From the NCBI RefSeq assembly GCF_040151475.1, contig NZ_JBDKWG010000146.1:1-64000 (forward strand): 64,000 nucleotides of DNA. Direction: 5' to 3'. The notes below the pieces were generated by a model that had not been told where the DNA came from, did no database searches, and saw only the letters and a list, made by a program, of their open reading frames with translations. Source of the stretch: CAXBNB01 sp040151475 (GTDB lineage Bacteria; Bacteroidota; Bacteroidia; Cytophagales; Cyclobacteriaceae). The position numbers and the translations under genes are program-made. Shown one piece after another: positions 27,564-35,764 of this stretch (position 1 is the stretch's first letter; each line of letters begins with the position of its first letter).

Positions 27564-28319
27564 TCAAACCCTCATCGGGATTCCCTGACCCGCCAAATTA
27601 TTTTTTAAATCCCTGATATCAATTTCTTTGAAATGGAAAACGCTGGCCGCCAAAGCAGCATCTGATTTTCCCTCCTTAAAAGTATCAGCAAAATGTTGCA
27701 TGTTTCCCGCTCCGCCTGAAGCGATAATCGGAATATTGAGCATGTCCGACATTTTAGCAAGGGCTTCATTGGCAAATCCATTTTTCGTGCCGTCATGATC
27801 CATGGAAGTAAACAGGATTTCGCCAACACCCCTTTCTTCTGCTTCTGCCACCCAATCAAAAAGCTCAATTTCAGTAGGCACTTTTCCCCCTACCAAATGC
27901 ACGATCCATTTTCCATCTATTTGCTTAGCATCCACTGCCAGCACTATGCATTGCGCTCCAAATTCATTGGAAAGCTGATTGAGCAGCTTCGGATTGCGCA
28001 CCGCAGCAGAATTGACCGAAACCTTGTCAGCTCCGGAATGAAGCAAAATATTGACATCTTCTTTACTTGATATTCCTCCTCCTACAGTAAAAGGGATACT
28101 GATTTTTCTGGCTACATTTTGTACCATGTTGGCCAAAGTTTTGCGTTTTTCCCCCGTGGCGGTAATGTCCAAAAAGACCAGTTCGTCAGCACCGTTTTCC
28201 GAGTAAATAGCGGCAAGTTCTACCGGATCACCTGCGTCAATCAGATTGACGAAGTTGACACCTTTCACTGTTCTGCCATCCTTTACATCCAGACAAGGTA
28301 TGATCCTTTTAGTTAGCAT
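27564..28319 (-). CDS. hisF: Imidazole glycerol phosphate synthase cyclase subunit
   Basis: This gene encodes 251 residues of a TIM barrel. 'MLTKRIIPCLDVKDGRTVKG' carries the first catalytic Asp, and 'VLAVDAKQIDGKWIVHL' the second. 'GGGISS' and 'IIASGGAGNMQHF' are the phosphate-binding loops. With HisH it forms the glutamine-dependent synthase that closes the imidazole ring. It overlaps the end of hisA by 11 bases. Confidence 0.97.
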   Translation of the reverse strand: MLTKRIIPCLDVKDGRTVKGVNFVNLIDAGDPVELAAIYSENGADELVFLDITATGEKRKTLANMVQNVARKISIPFTVGGGISSKEDVNILLHSGADKVSVNSAAVRNPKLLNQLSNEFGAQCIVLAVDAKQIDGKWIVHLVGGKVPTEIELFDWVAEAEERGVGEILFTSMDHDGTKNGFANEALAKMSDMLNIPIIASGGAGNMQHFADTFKEGKSDAALAASVFHFKEIDIRDLKNNLAGQGIPMRV

Positions 28320-29031
28320 ATTTTCTCAGGTCTTTTAAAGTAATTCTATTTTCATAAATGGCTTTACCAATGATGACACCATCTGCTCCTATTTCCACCA
28401 ATGGATCAATTTCAGACAGTTCCGTAATGCCTCCACTGGCTACTACTTTCATTTCAGGATATTTCTCCAATATATTTTTGTATAGGTCAAGCGAAGCTCC
28501 CTGCAACATACCATCTTTATCGATATCGGTACTCACTAGGTATTGCAAGCCTACATTCTGAAAGCTGCCAATAAAATCATAAATATCCGTTTCGGTGGCA
28601 TCCTGCCAGCCGCCTATTGCAATTTTTTCATTCTTTGCATCTGCACTCAGGATCACTTTATCCGATCCATATTTTAACAACCACTTGATAAAAAGAGGTC
28701 TGTTTTTAATGGCAGTACTTCCCACATTGATTTGAGCTGCACCATTTTCGAACGCAATATTGATGTCTTCATCCGTTTTGATCCCACCACCAAAATCAAT
28801 AGTAAGAGAAGTGTTTGAGGCTATTTTTTCCAGTACCTTCCAGTTTACTATACCTGCGGATTTAGCACCATCCAAATCTACCAAATGCAGGTATTTGATT
28901 CCATTTTCTTCAAATTCTTTGGCTACTTCAAGCGGATCCTCGTTGTAGATTTTCTTTTGGTTGTAGTCACCTTTGGTTAGTCTAACACACTTACCATCTA
29001 TAATGTCTATGGCCGGGATTATTCTGATCAT
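28309..29031 (-). CDS. hisA: Phosphoribosylformimino-5-aminoimidazole carboxamide ribotide isomerase
   Basis: This gene encodes 240 residues of a TIM barrel paralogous to HisF. 'IIPAIDIIDGKCVRLTKGDY' holds the catalytic Asp and 'STDIDKDGMLQGASLDLY' the second. 'VVASGGI' and 'VIIGKAIYE' are phosphate-binding loops. It performs the fourth step of the pathway. A 143-base gap separates it from hisH, unusual in this tightly packed operon. Confidence 0.96.
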   Translation of the reverse strand: MIRIIPAIDIIDGKCVRLTKGDYNQKKIYNEDPLEVAKEFEENGIKYLHLVDLDGAKSAGIVNWKVLEKIASNTSLTIDFGGGIKTDEDINIAFENGAAQINVGSTAIKNRPLFIKWLLKYGSDKVILSADAKNEKIAIGGWQDATETDIYDFIGSFQNVGLQYLVSTDIDKDGMLQGASLDLYKNILEKYPEMKVVASGGITELSEIDPLVEIGADGVIIGKAIYENRITLKDLRKYAN

Positions 29032-29174
29032 GTTTGTAGTATTTTAAAATCTCAAAATAGTAATTTTCCAGACATACTCCAGAATCTTCCACTTTGGTCA
29101 GCATTTTATCTTTTTCCAAAAAATATCCGAATAGGTCTGGCAATACGCTGATGGTTTTGAGATTTAGTCCTCAT

Positions 29175-29759
29175 TTATAATTCTAAAAAGTTTTTTAATA
29201 TCCTTTGTCCAGCGTCACTACTCTTCTCGGGGTGAAACTGGCAACCGAAAAAATTGTCTTTTTGTATGGCCGAAGCATACGGAATTCCATAGTCGGTGGT
29301 GGCTATAGAATAGGTTGACTCAGGCACAAAGTACCCATGTACAAAATACATGTATTCTCCCTCTTTCAACCCATCAAAAAGAGGGCTTTTCAAATTGGTG
29401 ATTTGATTCCATCCCATGTGGGGCACCTTGATGTCTCCGGTCATTTTTTCCACGGTCAGTGGAAAAATGCCAATTCCGTCAGTATTTCTTTCAACAGAAT
29501 GCGCACATAGCAATTGCATTCCAAGGCAAACGCCCAAAACCGGTTGTTTCAATGTCGGAATCAGGTCTTGTAATCCATTAGAGTTTATGGCTTTCATCGC
29601 ACTCCTGGCTTCCCCGACTCCCGGAAATATGATTTTATCGGCTGAGGCTATTACCTCATGGTCTTTTGACAGCACAGGAGCAATACCCAATCTTTCCAAT
29701 GCAAACTTGACAGATTGCACATTGCCAGCCCCATAATCTATTATTACTACTTTGCTCAT
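29175..29759 (-). CDS. hisH: Imidazole glycerol phosphate synthase glutamine amidotransferase subunit
   Basis: This gene encodes 194 residues of a class I glutaminase. The nucleophile Cys is in 'VLGVCLGMQLLC', and the His/Glu pair in 'GCQFHPEKSSDAG'. 'IIDYGAGNVQSVKFAL' is the conserved N-terminus. It supplies ammonia to HisF. It follows hisB by 32 bases. Confidence 0.96.
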   Translation of the reverse strand: MSKVVIIDYGAGNVQSVKFALERLGIAPVLSKDHEVIASADKIIFPGVGEARSAMKAINSNGLQDLIPTLKQPVLGVCLGMQLLCAHSVERNTDGIGIFPLTVEKMTGDIKVPHMGWNQITNLKSPLFDGLKEGEYMYFVHGYFVPESTYSIATTDYGIPYASAIQKDNFFGCQFHPEKSSDAGQRILKNFLEL

Positions 29760-29791
29760 TTTTATTGGTTCATGGTCAACTGGGTATTGTT

Positions 29792-30901
29792 CTACAACAT
29801 CCCTTTTGTTGACGGTAAAATCATTTTTTCCACATCCCGTTTTACTGACATTTTTATCGCTTTTGCCCAGGCTTTAAATATCGCTTCAATTTTGTGGTGT
29901 TCATTGACGCCTTCAGCCTTGATATTCAAATTGGATTTTGAGGCATCAGAGAATGATTTAAAAAAGTGAAAAAACATTTCAGTTGGCATTTTGCCTACCA
30001 TTTCACGTTTAAATTCCGCATCCCACTCGATCCAATTGCGACCACCAAAGTCTATACCTACCTGCGCCAGACAATCATCCATTGGCAGACAGAAACCATA
30101 GCGCTCCATGCCCATTTTATTTCCTACAGCTTGCGTAAATGCTTCACCTAAAGCAATGGCTGTGTCCTCTATCGTATGGTGCTCATCTACTTCCAGATCA
30201 CCGATCACTTTAATATCCAAATCGATCAGGCCATGTTTTCCCAATTGGTCGAGCATGTGGTCGAAAAACTTGATTCCGGTATCAATATTAGTTTTACCAG
30301 TACCATCCAGGTTCACAGATATTTCTATGTCCGTCTCGTGGGTTTTCCTTTTTATCGTTCCCGTCCTTTTTCCACCTTTTAGAAATTCATAAATTTTTTG
30401 CCAGCTCTGAGTTTGCAATACCTGCACCTCTTTGTCAAATGACGGTTCAGTATCCGAGGCTATAAAAATCCCCTTTGCTCCTAAATTTTTGGCCAATTGA
30501 ATGTCTGTCAGTCGATCTCCAATGACAAAAGAATTGGCAAGATCATATTCATCGGTCATGTATTTTCCCATTAGCCCTACTCCCGGCTTTCTGGTTGGTA
30601 GGTTTTCTTCAGGAAAACTCTTGTCAATCAAAATGTCAGAAAAAACTACTCCTTCGTTTTCAAATGCTTTAAGCACTTTATTGTGGGCTGGCCAGAAAGT
30701 GTCTTCTGGAAATGAGTCCGTACCCAAACCATCCTGATTGGTAACCATCACCAACTCATAGTCCAATTCAGAAGCAATCCTGGATAGGTATTGAAACACG
30801 CCCGGATAAAATTCCAGCTTTTCCAGACTATCCAATTGATAATCTTCCGGTGGCTCAATGACAATAGTGCCATCCCGATCTATAAAAAGTGCTTTTTTCA
30901 T
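29792..30901 (-). CDS. hisB: Bifunctional histidinol-phosphatase / imidazoleglycerol-phosphate dehydratase
   Basis: This gene encodes 369 residues. The N-terminal ~165 residues are a HAD phosphatase ('ALFIDRDGTIVIEPPEDY', 'MVTNQDGLGTDSFP', 'FVIGDRLTDI'). The C-terminal ~190 are the dehydratase with metal-binding His clusters 'FFDHMLDQLGKHG', 'DEHHTIEDTAIALG' and 'VNEHHKIEAIFKA'. It performs steps six and eight. It overlaps hisC by four bases (ATGA). Confidence 0.96.
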   Translation of the reverse strand: MKKALFIDRDGTIVIEPPEDYQLDSLEKLEFYPGVFQYLSRIASELDYELVMVTNQDGLGTDSFPEDTFWPAHNKVLKAFENEGVVFSDILIDKSFPEENLPTRKPGVGLMGKYMTDEYDLANSFVIGDRLTDIQLAKNLGAKGIFIASDTEPSFDKEVQVLQTQSWQKIYEFLKGGKRTGTIKRKTHETDIEISVNLDGTGKTNIDTGIKFFDHMLDQLGKHGLIDLDIKVIGDLEVDEHHTIEDTAIALGEAFTQAVGNKMGMERYGFCLPMDDCLAQVGIDFGGRNWIEWDAEFKREMVGKMPTEMFFHFFKSFSDASKSNLNIKAEGVNEHHKIEAIFKAWAKAIKMSVKRDVEKMILPSTKGML

Positions 30902-31926
30902 ATCTTTCTAAGTGCTTCAATCAATTTTTTATTTTCCTCCGGTGATCCAACCGTTATCCTCAAACAACCCTCACAATGCAACTCTTTGGAACGGTCTCTG
31001 ACCACAATACCCTGATTCATTAAAGTATCAAATACCAATTTAGGGTTTTCAAATTGTGCAAGAAAAAAATTAGAATCCGATGGAATAATCTTTATTACCA
31101 ACGGCAGTTCGATCATCGATGCTTCCAGATTTTTCTTCTCAAACAAAATTACCTTGAGGTTGTTAGAAAATTGAATTTCATCTTCTAAAACTTCCAATGC
31201 TTTGTTTTGTGTCAGCTGATTGATATTATATGGAGGCTTTATTTTATTCAAAATACCAATGATGTATTCTGAAGCGAAACAGATTCCCAACCTGATTCCA
31301 GCCAATCCCCATGCCTTTGACAAAGTCTGACAAACGATAAGGTTTGGAAATTCATTCAAACGAGTTGCCCAGCTTTTTTTATTCGTAAAATCAATATATG
31401 CTTCATCAATCACGACAATGCAATTCAACTCATTCAGCATTTTCTCGATGATCGCATCATCCAAGCTATTGCCTGACGGATTGTTGGGTGAACACACAAA
31501 TATCAGTTTTGTTTGGGCATCTACTTTTGACTTGATGCCTTCAAAATCGAGACTGAAATCCTTATTTAGTGGAGCAATCCTATTTTCAACATTGTTGATA
31601 CCGGCCAACACTTTGTACATACCGTAAGTCGGTGGAGACGTAATGATATTGTCTTGCAACGGTTCACAAAAAGCCCTGTAAATCAAATCCAATACTTCGT
31701 CACTGCCATTGCCAAGAAGGATATTCTTTTCAGAAACTCCCTTGAGCTGTGACAGCTTGGATTTCACCTTATTTTGGTAAGGATCTGGATACCTGTTCAC
31801 TCCATTCTCGAATGGATTTTCATTGGCGTCCAAGTACACATCGGCGACACTGCTGAATTCATCTCGTGCAGAGGAATAAGGCAACAATGCCTTTACATTT
31901 TCCCGTATAAGTTTTGAAACATCCAT
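30898..31926 (-). CDS. hisC: Histidinol-phosphate aminotransferase
   Basis: This gene encodes 342 residues of a fold-type I PLP enzyme. 'YLDANENPFENGVNRYPDP' is the typical N-terminal motif, and the PLP Lys lies in 'CQTLSKAWGLAGIRLG'. 'CSPNNPSGN' and 'VVIDEAYIDF' bind the cofactor. It converts imidazole acetol phosphate to histidinol phosphate. Its ATG overlaps the hisD stop by one base. Confidence 0.96.
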   Translation of the reverse strand: MDVSKLIRENVKALLPYSSARDEFSSVADVYLDANENPFENGVNRYPDPYQNKVKSKLSQLKGVSEKNILLGNGSDEVLDLIYRAFCEPLQDNIITSPPTYGMYKVLAGINNVENRIAPLNKDFSLDFEGIKSKVDAQTKLIFVCSPNNPSGNSLDDAIIEKMLNELNCIVVIDEAYIDFTNKKSWATRLNEFPNLIVCQTLSKAWGLAGIRLGICFASEYIIGILNKIKPPYNINQLTQNKALEVLEDEIQFSNNLKVILFEKKNLEASMIELPLVIKIIPSDSNFFLAQFENPKLVFDTLMNQGIVVRDRSKELHCEGCLRITVGSPEENKKLIEALRKI

Positions 31927-33233
31927 TATCTCTTCAATTCAGCTAATCTCAATGTGACCGCATTTTTGTGCGCTTGCAGTCCTTCAGCTTCTGCCATCAG
32001 TTCTATAGCAGGCCCAATAGACTGAATGCCTTCCCTAGTGATTTTCTGAAAAGTAATTTTCTTCGTAAACGAATCCAGGTTTACCCCACTGTAGGCTTTT
32101 GCATATCCATTGGTCGGCAATGTATGGTTGGTGCCTGAAGCATAGTCGCCAGCGCTTTCGGGGGTATAACTGCCCACAAAAACGGATCCTGCACTAATCA
32201 GGTTTTCCATATAAAAATCTTCGTTTTCAGCAATCAAAATAAAATGCTCCGGACCATAGGCATTGATAAAGTCAATGATGTCCTGATCAGAATCAAAGCT
32301 AATCAGCTTTGAATTTTCAATTGCTTTGGTGGCTATGTCTTTTCTTGGAAGCAATTCAATTTGTTTGGAAACTTCCTCCTCTACTGCCTGAAGCATAGTT
32401 ACTTCATTGGTTACAAAAATCACCTGACTGTCGCCACCATGCTCTGCCTGAGAAAGGAGGTCAGAAGCAATGAATGCTGGATTTCCTGTCTTATCCGACA
32501 TCACCAATAATTCCGATGGGCCTGCAGGCATATCAATCGCCAAACCATATTGGGTGGCCAGTTGTTTGGCAGCCGTTACATATTGGTTGCCAGGTCCAAA
32601 AATTTTATCCACCTTAGGAATAGATTCCGTACCGAACGTAAGAGCCGCAATGGCCTGAATTCCTCCTACTTTGAAGATTTTATCAACTCCGGTGAGCTGA
32701 GCCGCATACAATATCTCATCTGCTACTTTTCCTTCCTGATTGGGAGGCGTACACAATACGATTTCTTTACATCCTGCTATTTTGGATGGTATTGCCAACA
32801 TCAGCACAGTGGAAAACAATGGGGCGGTACCACCCGGTATGTAAATACCTACTTTTTCAATAGGCCTTGCTTCCTGCCAGCATTTTACACCTGGGGTAGT
32901 TTCCACTTCATTTATTTTCAATGCCTGTGAAGCATGAAACTTTTCAATGTTGTTTTTAGCCAATTCGATTGCAGACTTCAATTCTGATGAAACTCTTGAA
33001 ACTGCCAACTCAATTTCTTGAATCGAGGCTTCTGCCAAAGAGAGCTCTACTTTGTCGAATTGCTTCGTATATTTTTTAACCGCACTGTCTCCTGCTGCTT
33101 TTACTTCCGTAAAAACACCTTCGACGGTTTCTCTTAAGTTGCTGTTATCAACTTCCGGCCTTTTGGTTATTTCTGACCAACTCGACCGTCCCGGATTTAT
33201 AAGTTTTTCCATTTGATTTTGTTTTGACATCAT
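31926..33233 (-). CDS. hisD: Histidinol dehydrogenase
   Basis: This gene encodes 435 residues. Landmarks are 'VGIYIPGGTAPLFSTVLM', 'FGPGNQYVTAAKQL', 'DMPAGPSELLV', the zinc ligands in 'LLSQAEHGGDSQ', the catalytic 'GPEHFIL' and 'AGDYASGTNHTLPTNG'. It performs the last two oxidations to histidine. The start is uncertain: ATG at 33233 lies at the edge of a dispersed repeat, and a later ATG at 33212 (MEKLINPGRS) is closer to the family N-terminus. Confidence 0.95.
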   Translation of the reverse strand: MMSKQNQMEKLINPGRSSWSEITKRPEVDNSNLRETVEGVFTEVKAAGDSAVKKYTKQFDKVELSLAEASIQEIELAVSRVSSELKSAIELAKNNIEKFHASQALKINEVETTPGVKCWQEARPIEKVGIYIPGGTAPLFSTVLMLAIPSKIAGCKEIVLCTPPNQEGKVADEILYAAQLTGVDKIFKVGGIQAIAALTFGTESIPKVDKIFGPGNQYVTAAKQLATQYGLAIDMPAGPSELLVMSDKTGNPAFIASDLLSQAEHGGDSQVIFVTNEVTMLQAVEEEVSKQIELLPRKDIATKAIENSKLISFDSDQDIIDFINAYGPEHFILIAENEDFYMENLISAGSVFVGSYTPESAGDYASGTNHTLPTNGYAKAYSGVNLDSFTKKITFQKITREGIQSIGPAIELMAEAEGLQAHKNAVTLRLAELKR

Positions 33234-33290
33234 TGCGAAGAACCAGGCAATCTATAAAATGGAGAGATAGCTCTACTATATCCGCAATAA
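33229..33290. repeat. Dispersed inverted repeat between hisG and hisD
   Basis: The gap contains ATCATTGCGAAGAACC...CAATCT at one side and CGCAATAACGAT at the other. The ATCATTGCG / CGCAATAACGAT ends are inversely related. Such TCATTGCGA-type elements are common scattered palindromic repeats in bacteria. The hisD start codon at 33233 falls within its left end. Confidence 0.55.
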
Positions 33291-33293
33291 CGA

Positions 33294-34151
33294 TTATAAC
33301 ACCATTTTTTCAATCGGGATAATAAGAATTCCTTCTGCACCTGCTTCTTTGAGTTTGTCTATGACTTCCCAAAATTTTTTCTCATCTATCACAGAGTGCA
33401 AAGAACTCCATCCTTCAATTGCCAACGGCATTACAGTCGGGCTTTTTAGTACCGGAAGCAAATCACTCACTTCTTGTATTTTGTCATTTGGCACATTCAT
33501 CAAAACATATTTTGATGATTTGGCCCGCATCACAGACCGCAACCTGAACAAGAGTATATCCAACAGTTCTTGCTTTTCAGGACTTAGAAGGACACTTTTT
33601 ACTAAGCAAGCATCTGAACTCAGGATTTCTTCTACTTCTTTTAGTCCGTTTTTAAAAAGGGTGCTTCCAGAGCTTACCAAATCGCAGATAACATCTGCCA
33701 GACCGATATTTGGTGCTATTTCTACAGATCCAGAAATGACATGGATTTCAGCTTCCACATTGTTTTTTTTGAGGTATTGGGTCAATGTGTTGGGATAGGA
33801 AGTTGCAATTTTTTTTCCTTGCAAAAACTGTGGCCCAGTATATTCTACCTCTTTTGGCACTGCCAATGAAAGACGGCATTTCGAAAAACCAAGGTGCTCA
33901 ACAATTTCAACATTTTTATCTTTTTCAATCAACAGGTTTTCACCTACAATGGCGATATCCACCACGCCATCTTCCAGGTACTGAGGAATATCAGAATTTC
34001 TCAGGTAGAGTACATCAATGGGAAAATTGGTGGCGCTGGCTTTCAACTGGTCTATGCCATTGTCAATATAAATCCCACAGCTTTTGAGAATCCCAATAGA
34101 ATCTTCATTGAGTCTTCCCGATTTTTGAATTGCAATCTTTAGTTTGTTCAT
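33294..34151 (-). CDS. hisG: ATP phosphoribosyltransferase, long form
   Basis: This gene encodes 285 residues. The catalytic domain has 'KLKIAIQKSGRLNEDS', 'GVVDIAIVGENLL' and the PRPP loop 'ADVICDLVSSGSTLFKNGL'. A C-terminal ~75-residue ACT-like regulatory domain ('KYVLMNVPNDKIQEV...GILIIPIEKMVL') marks the long form that is feedback inhibited by histidine. It is the first structural gene of the operon and starts 37 bases after the attenuator terminator. Confidence 0.97.
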   Translation of the reverse strand: MNKLKIAIQKSGRLNEDSIGILKSCGIYIDNGIDQLKASATNFPIDVLYLRNSDIPQYLEDGVVDIAIVGENLLIEKDKNVEIVEHLGFSKCRLSLAVPKEVEYTGPQFLQGKKIATSYPNTLTQYLKKNNVEAEIHVISGSVEIAPNIGLADVICDLVSSGSTLFKNGLKEVEEILSSDACLVKSVLLSPEKQELLDILLFRLRSVMRAKSSKYVLMNVPNDKIQEVSDLLPVLKSPTVMPLAIEGWSSLHSVIDEKKFWEVIDKLKEAGAEGILIIPIEKMVL

Positions 34152-34187
34152 TGTTTATAGTGTTGTACCTGAGTAATCCTTTGGAAC

Positions 34188-34220
34188 AAAAAATCCCGCC
34201 TGATTGACTCAGACGGGATT
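34188..34220 (-). terminator. his operon attenuator terminator
   Basis: Read on the minus strand, AATCCCG-T-CTGA, a five-base loop, TCAG-G-CGGGATT is followed by T6. It lies between the His-rich leader peptide and hisG. Its 5' arm (34208-34217) can instead pair with leader bases at 34253-34263 (CTCAG and GG/CG matches), giving a competing antiterminator. Confidence 0.88.
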
Positions 34221-34246
34221 AATAATATTTTTTTATAGATAAAACA

Positions 34247-34306
34247 TCACCTCCACGGCTGAGCGCTACATGAAAAATGATGATGATGTTTTTGGATTCT
34301 TTTCAT
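34247..34306 (-). CDS. hisL: his operon leader peptide
   Basis: A 19-codon open frame encodes MKRIQKHHHHFSCSAQPWR, with four consecutive histidine codons (CAT). It sits immediately upstream of an intrinsic terminator and the hisG gene. When charged histidinyl-tRNA is scarce a ribosome should stall on the His run and free the downstream antiterminator bases (34253-34263). When histidine is plentiful it runs to the TGA and lets the terminator form. Too short for ordinary gene callers. Confidence 0.9.
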   Translation of the reverse strand: MKRIQKHHHHFSCSAQPWR

Positions 34307-34324
34307 TGTCTTATTTTATGCTGG

Positions 34325-34332
34325 CAAATATA
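34325..34332 (-). promoter_or_regulatory. his operon promoter, -7 element
   Basis: TATATTTG on the minus strand matches TAnnTTTG and lies about 19 bases before the leader ATG. The -33 region is AT-rich without a clear TTG, so only the -7 box is supported. Confidence 0.5.
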
Positions 34333-34400
34333 GAATCATAATTCTAATTATAAAATTTTAGGGTATTGAAAAATCTAAGATTAATCTATTGAAGCCAGTC

Positions 34401-34686
34401 TTATGTGATTACAAGGTCTTCAGGATTTTGTCGGCTATCCCAAATGGTATGAATTATGATGCTATCCTGGTTTACTTCATAATAGAAGACATAATTTTTG
34501 ATTATCAATCCTCTATGTTTTTATTCCTAACTCAGGATAATCGATTAGCTTTTTGACTTCCTCATCGAAATTATGGTAAAGTTTAGTGGAATATGTATTG
34601 CTTTTGTTTCTTTTAGAATAGAATTCCAGAATGCTATAGAGTTTTATTTTAGCTCTGTGAGACCAAATTATTCTTCGCTTAGCCAT
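34401..34686 (-). pseudogene. Frameshifted RelE/ParE-type toxin
   Basis: The frame from the ATG at 34686 reads 'MAKRRIIWSHRAKIKLYSIL', 'EFYSKRNKSNTYSTKLYHNF' and 'LIDYPELGIKT', then stops at TAG. A one-base shift restores 'RGLIIKNYVFYYEVNQ' and 'IIIHTIWDSRQNPEDL', the usual C-terminal half of a ParE/RelE toxin. A few residues at the junction are missing compared with the family. The gene starts inside the last codons of the upstream antitoxin-like gene, the usual antitoxin-toxin overlap. It is probably inactive. Confidence 0.82.
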
Positions 34687-34907
34687 TTTTCTATTTCTCC
34701 AGAAAGCTGATCATTTTCAATAAACAACCCTTTTTTCACTTCCTCTTGAGAAGCTACAATTTCATTTCTTGTTTCCAGAGAAAGTTTCAGAATTTGCTTT
34801 TTTTCAGATTTTGAATCAAGTATGATTTTTATGGCTTGAAGAAATGACGGATCTTCAATTTGAGAAATCTGGCCAATTAAAATATTTTGCAATTCTTTGG
34901 TATTCAT
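34668..34907 (-). CDS. Antitoxin-like protein partnering the broken toxin
   Basis: This gene encodes 79 residues, helical and charged, with 'NTKELQNILIGQISQIEDPS' at the N-terminus and 'EEVKKGLFIENDQLSGEIEKWL' near the end. The C-terminal 'IENDQLSGEIEKWLSE' resembles Phd/RelB-like small antitoxins of Bacteroidota whose disordered tail wraps the toxin. The frame is intact although its toxin is frameshifted. The identity is supported mainly by position and size. Confidence 0.65.
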   Translation of the reverse strand: MNTKELQNILIGQISQIEDPSFLQAIKIILDSKSEKKQILKLSLETRNEIVASQEEVKKGLFIENDQLSGEIEKWLSEE

Positions 34908-35023
34908 TTCTTGGTGCTTTTGTCAAATTTACATGGAATCCATGATATAATCACAGACTAAACAGCTATTAAAAGCATCAATTGCAACTATTATGGTTTG
35001 ATTCTGTACTCAATAGATCAGAA

Positions 35024-35764
35024 TCAAACATACATCTCAGCCAAAACAGCTACTGCTGCCCCGCCAATGCTTACCAGTAATCTTTTGAAATTCCAATTGT
35101 GTTCAGGACTGGATTCTATAAAGATGGTTGTTGAGATATGAAGGAAATTTCCTCCAACAAATGCAAACAGGAAGAGCAAGCCAGCGTCTTCCATAAAACC
35201 TATCGTTTTAATGTAACTCCCGGCAATTAGCCCAAATGGTGATGCCAATGAAAACAACACCAAAAGAAATATTTGGAATTTTTTGTTGTCGAACTGGCAA
35301 GTAAGGACAGACATCAATGCCAATGCAGCCGGAATTTTGTGCAACACCACACCAATCAAGAGCGATCCCGATTTGCTCCCATGATCATGGAATATATTGG
35401 GGTATGCCAAAAATGTGCCTTCCAAAAATGCATGAAGACAAAGTGCTATCATAAGGGAATAACCTGCTACAGAAGTATGAGAGTGTTTGTGTGCATGCAT
35501 GTGGCCATGCTCCACGCCTGAAGTAAAGTATTCCAGAAAGTTTTGAAAAAAGAAACCCAACAACACAAAAAGCCCTATGGACATGCCAGAAGCCTCGGAC
35601 TGATACAACTCAGGGAGAATATGGATAATGGTAATGGAAAACAGGTAAGACCCACCAAAAATTAAAATCAGTTTTATATTGATGCCTTCTTTCTTGTCAA
35701 GCCCATAAACTAAGAGGCCACCGACCATGGCGCAAATAAATAATACGATAGAATTAAATATCAT
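35024..35764 (-). CDS. ZIP family metal transporter
   Basis: This gene encodes 246 residues with about seven or eight membrane segments. A His-rich cytoplasmic loop ('EHGHMHAHKHSHTS', ~residues 90-103) and the metal-site helices 'LCLHAFLEGTFLAYP' and 'GVVLHKIPAALALM' are typical of ZIP proteins, which import zinc or iron(II). Its ATG overlaps the stop of the upstream methyltransferase gene (ATGA), so they are co-transcribed. Confidence 0.9.
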   Translation of the reverse strand: MIFNSIVLFICAMVGGLLVYGLDKKEGINIKLILIFGGSYLFSITIIHILPELYQSEASGMSIGLFVLLGFFFQNFLEYFTSGVEHGHMHAHKHSHTSVAGYSLMIALCLHAFLEGTFLAYPNIFHDHGSKSGSLLIGVVLHKIPAALALMSVLTCQFDNKKFQIFLLVLFSLASPFGLIAGSYIKTIGFMEDAGLLFLFAFVGGNFLHISTTIFIESSPEHNWNFKRLLVSIGGAAVAVLAEMYV

